Positions 62,860 to 64,000 of a DNA stretch of 64,000 bases are shown here, one piece after another. This DNA comes from Planococcus circulans (GTDB taxonomy: Bacteria > Bacillota > Bacilli > Bacillales_A > Planococcaceae). The position numbers were made by a program, and so were the translations under genes. The DNA lies in assembly GCF_020023385.1 (NCBI RefSeq), contig NZ_JAIQCL010000001.1, positions 744,001 through 808,000 of the forward strand, given 5' to 3'. The notes under the pieces are model-generated. The model was not told the DNA's origin, searched no databases, and saw only the letters and a program-made list of their open reading frames with translations. The first letter of the stretch is position 1; each line of letters starts with the position of its first letter.

Positions 62860-64000
62860 CTTTTGGACCGAAATTGATGAGGCTGATCAGGAAAGCCGCA
62901 TACATGAACAGCGATGTGTTGAACAAGTAACGGAAATCCTGGGCCGGCATCGTAGCCATGACCGCTGCCGTGTTCAAGGCGATCGGCAGAAGGATCAGCC
63001 AGATGCGCCAGTTATTGCGCAGATAAGCGACATAGATGAACAGTGTGATCAGGAACAGGTAGACAGCCGGACGCCAGAGGAATTCCTCCGCTTCCGTATC
63101 GACTTTCAAATAAAGCTGGGCGCCGTACGTGACTTTTGGATAAATGACGGTATTGAGCAATTTGAATTCATTGCCATGGTAGATGTTGGTGACGAAACGG
63201 TTCATGTGGCCGTCTTCTTCCAGGCGCATCTGCCAGACCAAGGAAGTTTCATCGAGAAAGGCTTCGATGGCAAGGCCGGGATTTTGCATGACCAGCTGCG
63301 CCCAATGCTTGGCGTAGAGCTTCGGATCGTCGTAGATCACAAAGCGGTCATATTCGCCCCATGAAAACTTGATCGGATCGACGCTGGACGGATTGTATTT
63401 CTCCGGCCACAGCTCGAGCGGCATCAGGCGGTTGATGTATTCCCGCTGCTCCTCGGTCATGTCGCCGTCTTTGGTGACGATGTTGGCGATCTGCTGGGTC
63501 GGAATGCTGAGTGCTTCCTGCGGATCGGACGGCACGACGTCGAGCGACGTATACACCGGACCGGTGATGATTTGATGGATGATGATGATGCCGAGCGTCA
63601 TCGGAAGCAGCTGCTTCCACATGCGGCGGTACATGATGAGCGCCGCAATCATGGTGATGACGAATACCGGGAAACCGTTGTGCCGGAAGAATACCAGCAT
63701 GAACGACCCTAAAAGGAATAACAGAACGAAGGAAACTTTCTTTGTCTCCAGTCCTTTTGTTTTGACGAGCAGTAAGATCAATAATGAGAAAAATAATAAA
63801 GAAACGCTGTAGAGAACGTCTTTCCAGATGATGATCGACATGATCGAATTGACCGGAACGATGGCGGCGGCAAGCAGCACGGCCCAAATGATCCACGAAT
63901 TGACCTTGAAACGTTTCATCAGGTAGCCCATATACCCCATCGTCAACGCTAAGGCGAAGATTTGGAATAAAGCGATGATGCCCGGGCTGTCCCAGATTTG
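62840..64000 (-). CDS. Large membrane protein, glycosyltransferase-like (partial, start outside window)
   Basis: The frame is open to the last base of the window; at least 386 residues are visible. Several TMs at the N-terminal side (WIIWAVLLAAAIVPVNSIMSIIIW, VSFVLLFLLGSFMLVFFRHNG), an extracellular stretch of about 170 residues, then TMs and the end NFGPKGGHLRE. The FFRHNGFPVF segment before a TM is typical of GT-C-like proteins grouped under a domain of unknown function (DUF6020 as I recall). Probably moves sugars on the outer face, fed by the ArnE/F-like pair. Confidence 0.7.
   Translation of the reverse strand, partial: QIWDSPGIIALFQIFALALTMGYMGYLMKRFKVNSWIIWAVLLAAAIVPVNSIMSIIIWKDVLYSVSLLFFSLLILLLVKTKGLETKKVSFVLLFLLGSFMLVFFRHNGFPVFVITMIAALIMYRRMWKQLLPMTLGIIIIHQIITGPVYTSLDVVPSDPQEALSIPTQQIANIVTKDGDMTEEQREYINRLMPLELWPEKYNPSSVDPIKFSWGEYDRFVIYDDPKLYAKHWAQLVMQNPGLAIEAFLDETSLVWQMRLEEDGHMNRFVTNIYHGNEFKLLNTVIYPKVTYGAQLYLKVDTEAEEFLWRPAVYLFLITLFIYVAYLRNNWRIWLILLPIALNTAAVMATMPAQDFRYLFNTSLFMYAAFLISLINFGPKGGHLRE

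Overview
The window looks like chromosome from a low-to-moderate GC Gram-positive bacterium of the Bacillales, most likely the Planococcaceae (Planococcus or a close relative). This rests on AGGAGG-type ribosome binding sites, rho-independent terminators, several S-layer-homology (SLH) proteins, a Firmicute-type EPS tyrosine kinase/phosphatase module with a LytR-CpsA-Psr protein, and protein sequences that read like that family. No tRNA, rRNA, CRISPR array, prophage or transposase was seen. Taxonomy is inferred, not searched.

Layout. 0-0.5 kb: the C-terminal part of a LysR regulator. 0.6-8.2 kb: a sialic-acid operon on the minus strand (nanE, nanA, Na+/sialate symporter, an unexpected FAD oxidoreductase, ROK kinase, RpiR regulator, nagB) with a readable promoter and operator. 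8.5-11.1 kb: an SDR enzyme and a MarR-controlled redox set (nitroreductase, ABM monooxygenase). 11.2-28 kb: mixed accessory genes. These include two paralogous SLH proteins that share a C-terminal domain, a HEPN-like protein followed by a large phased tandem-repeat array, an amidohydrolase, an LLM monooxygenase with its FMN reductase, a ketopantoate-reductase-like pseudogene, a CPBP protease, galE, an alanine/glycine symporter, and an SLH gene with a decayed neighbour. 28.6-40.2 kb: a D-galactonate (De Ley-Doudoroff) catabolic locus (dgoA, dgoK, dgoD, tripartite tricarboxylate-type transporter, IclR regulator, two sugar-phosphate isomerase-like proteins, two oxidoreductases) with three matching 17-bp palindromic operators. 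40.5-57.8 kb: an exopolysaccharide locus with regulatory genes (chain-length protein, BY-kinase, PHP phosphatase), a dehydratase, an AT-rich variable centre (flippase, polymerase, acyltransferase, uronic-acid genes, glycosyltransferase), a bacillosamine-type initiation module, an SLH-anchored beta-helix protein, and divergent SGNH-like and LCP genes. 58.6-64 kb: a second small glycan module (HTH protein, glycosyltransferase, RmlB-like protein, two EmrE-like half-transporters, a large membrane protein running off the end).

How it fits together. Two catabolic operons feed central metabolism: sialate to fructose-6-phosphate, and galactonate to pyruvate plus glyceraldehyde-3-phosphate. The 3' half builds and attaches cell-surface glycans.

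Most unusual signal. Intergenic DNA at four places (about 9.33, 14.05-14.95, 14.97-15.17 and 61.71-61.88 kb) carries short boxes repeated at about 21 bp, i.e. two helical turns, sometimes with a 19-bp step. The box sequence differs from place to place, while the spacing is close to 21 bp at all four (strict at three, 19-21 at the first). I know of no function for it. Other dispersed elements include a GTGCCWGGCAC palindrome (four copies) and a roughly 200-bp element present twice in inverted orientation around the 58-62 kb glycan module.
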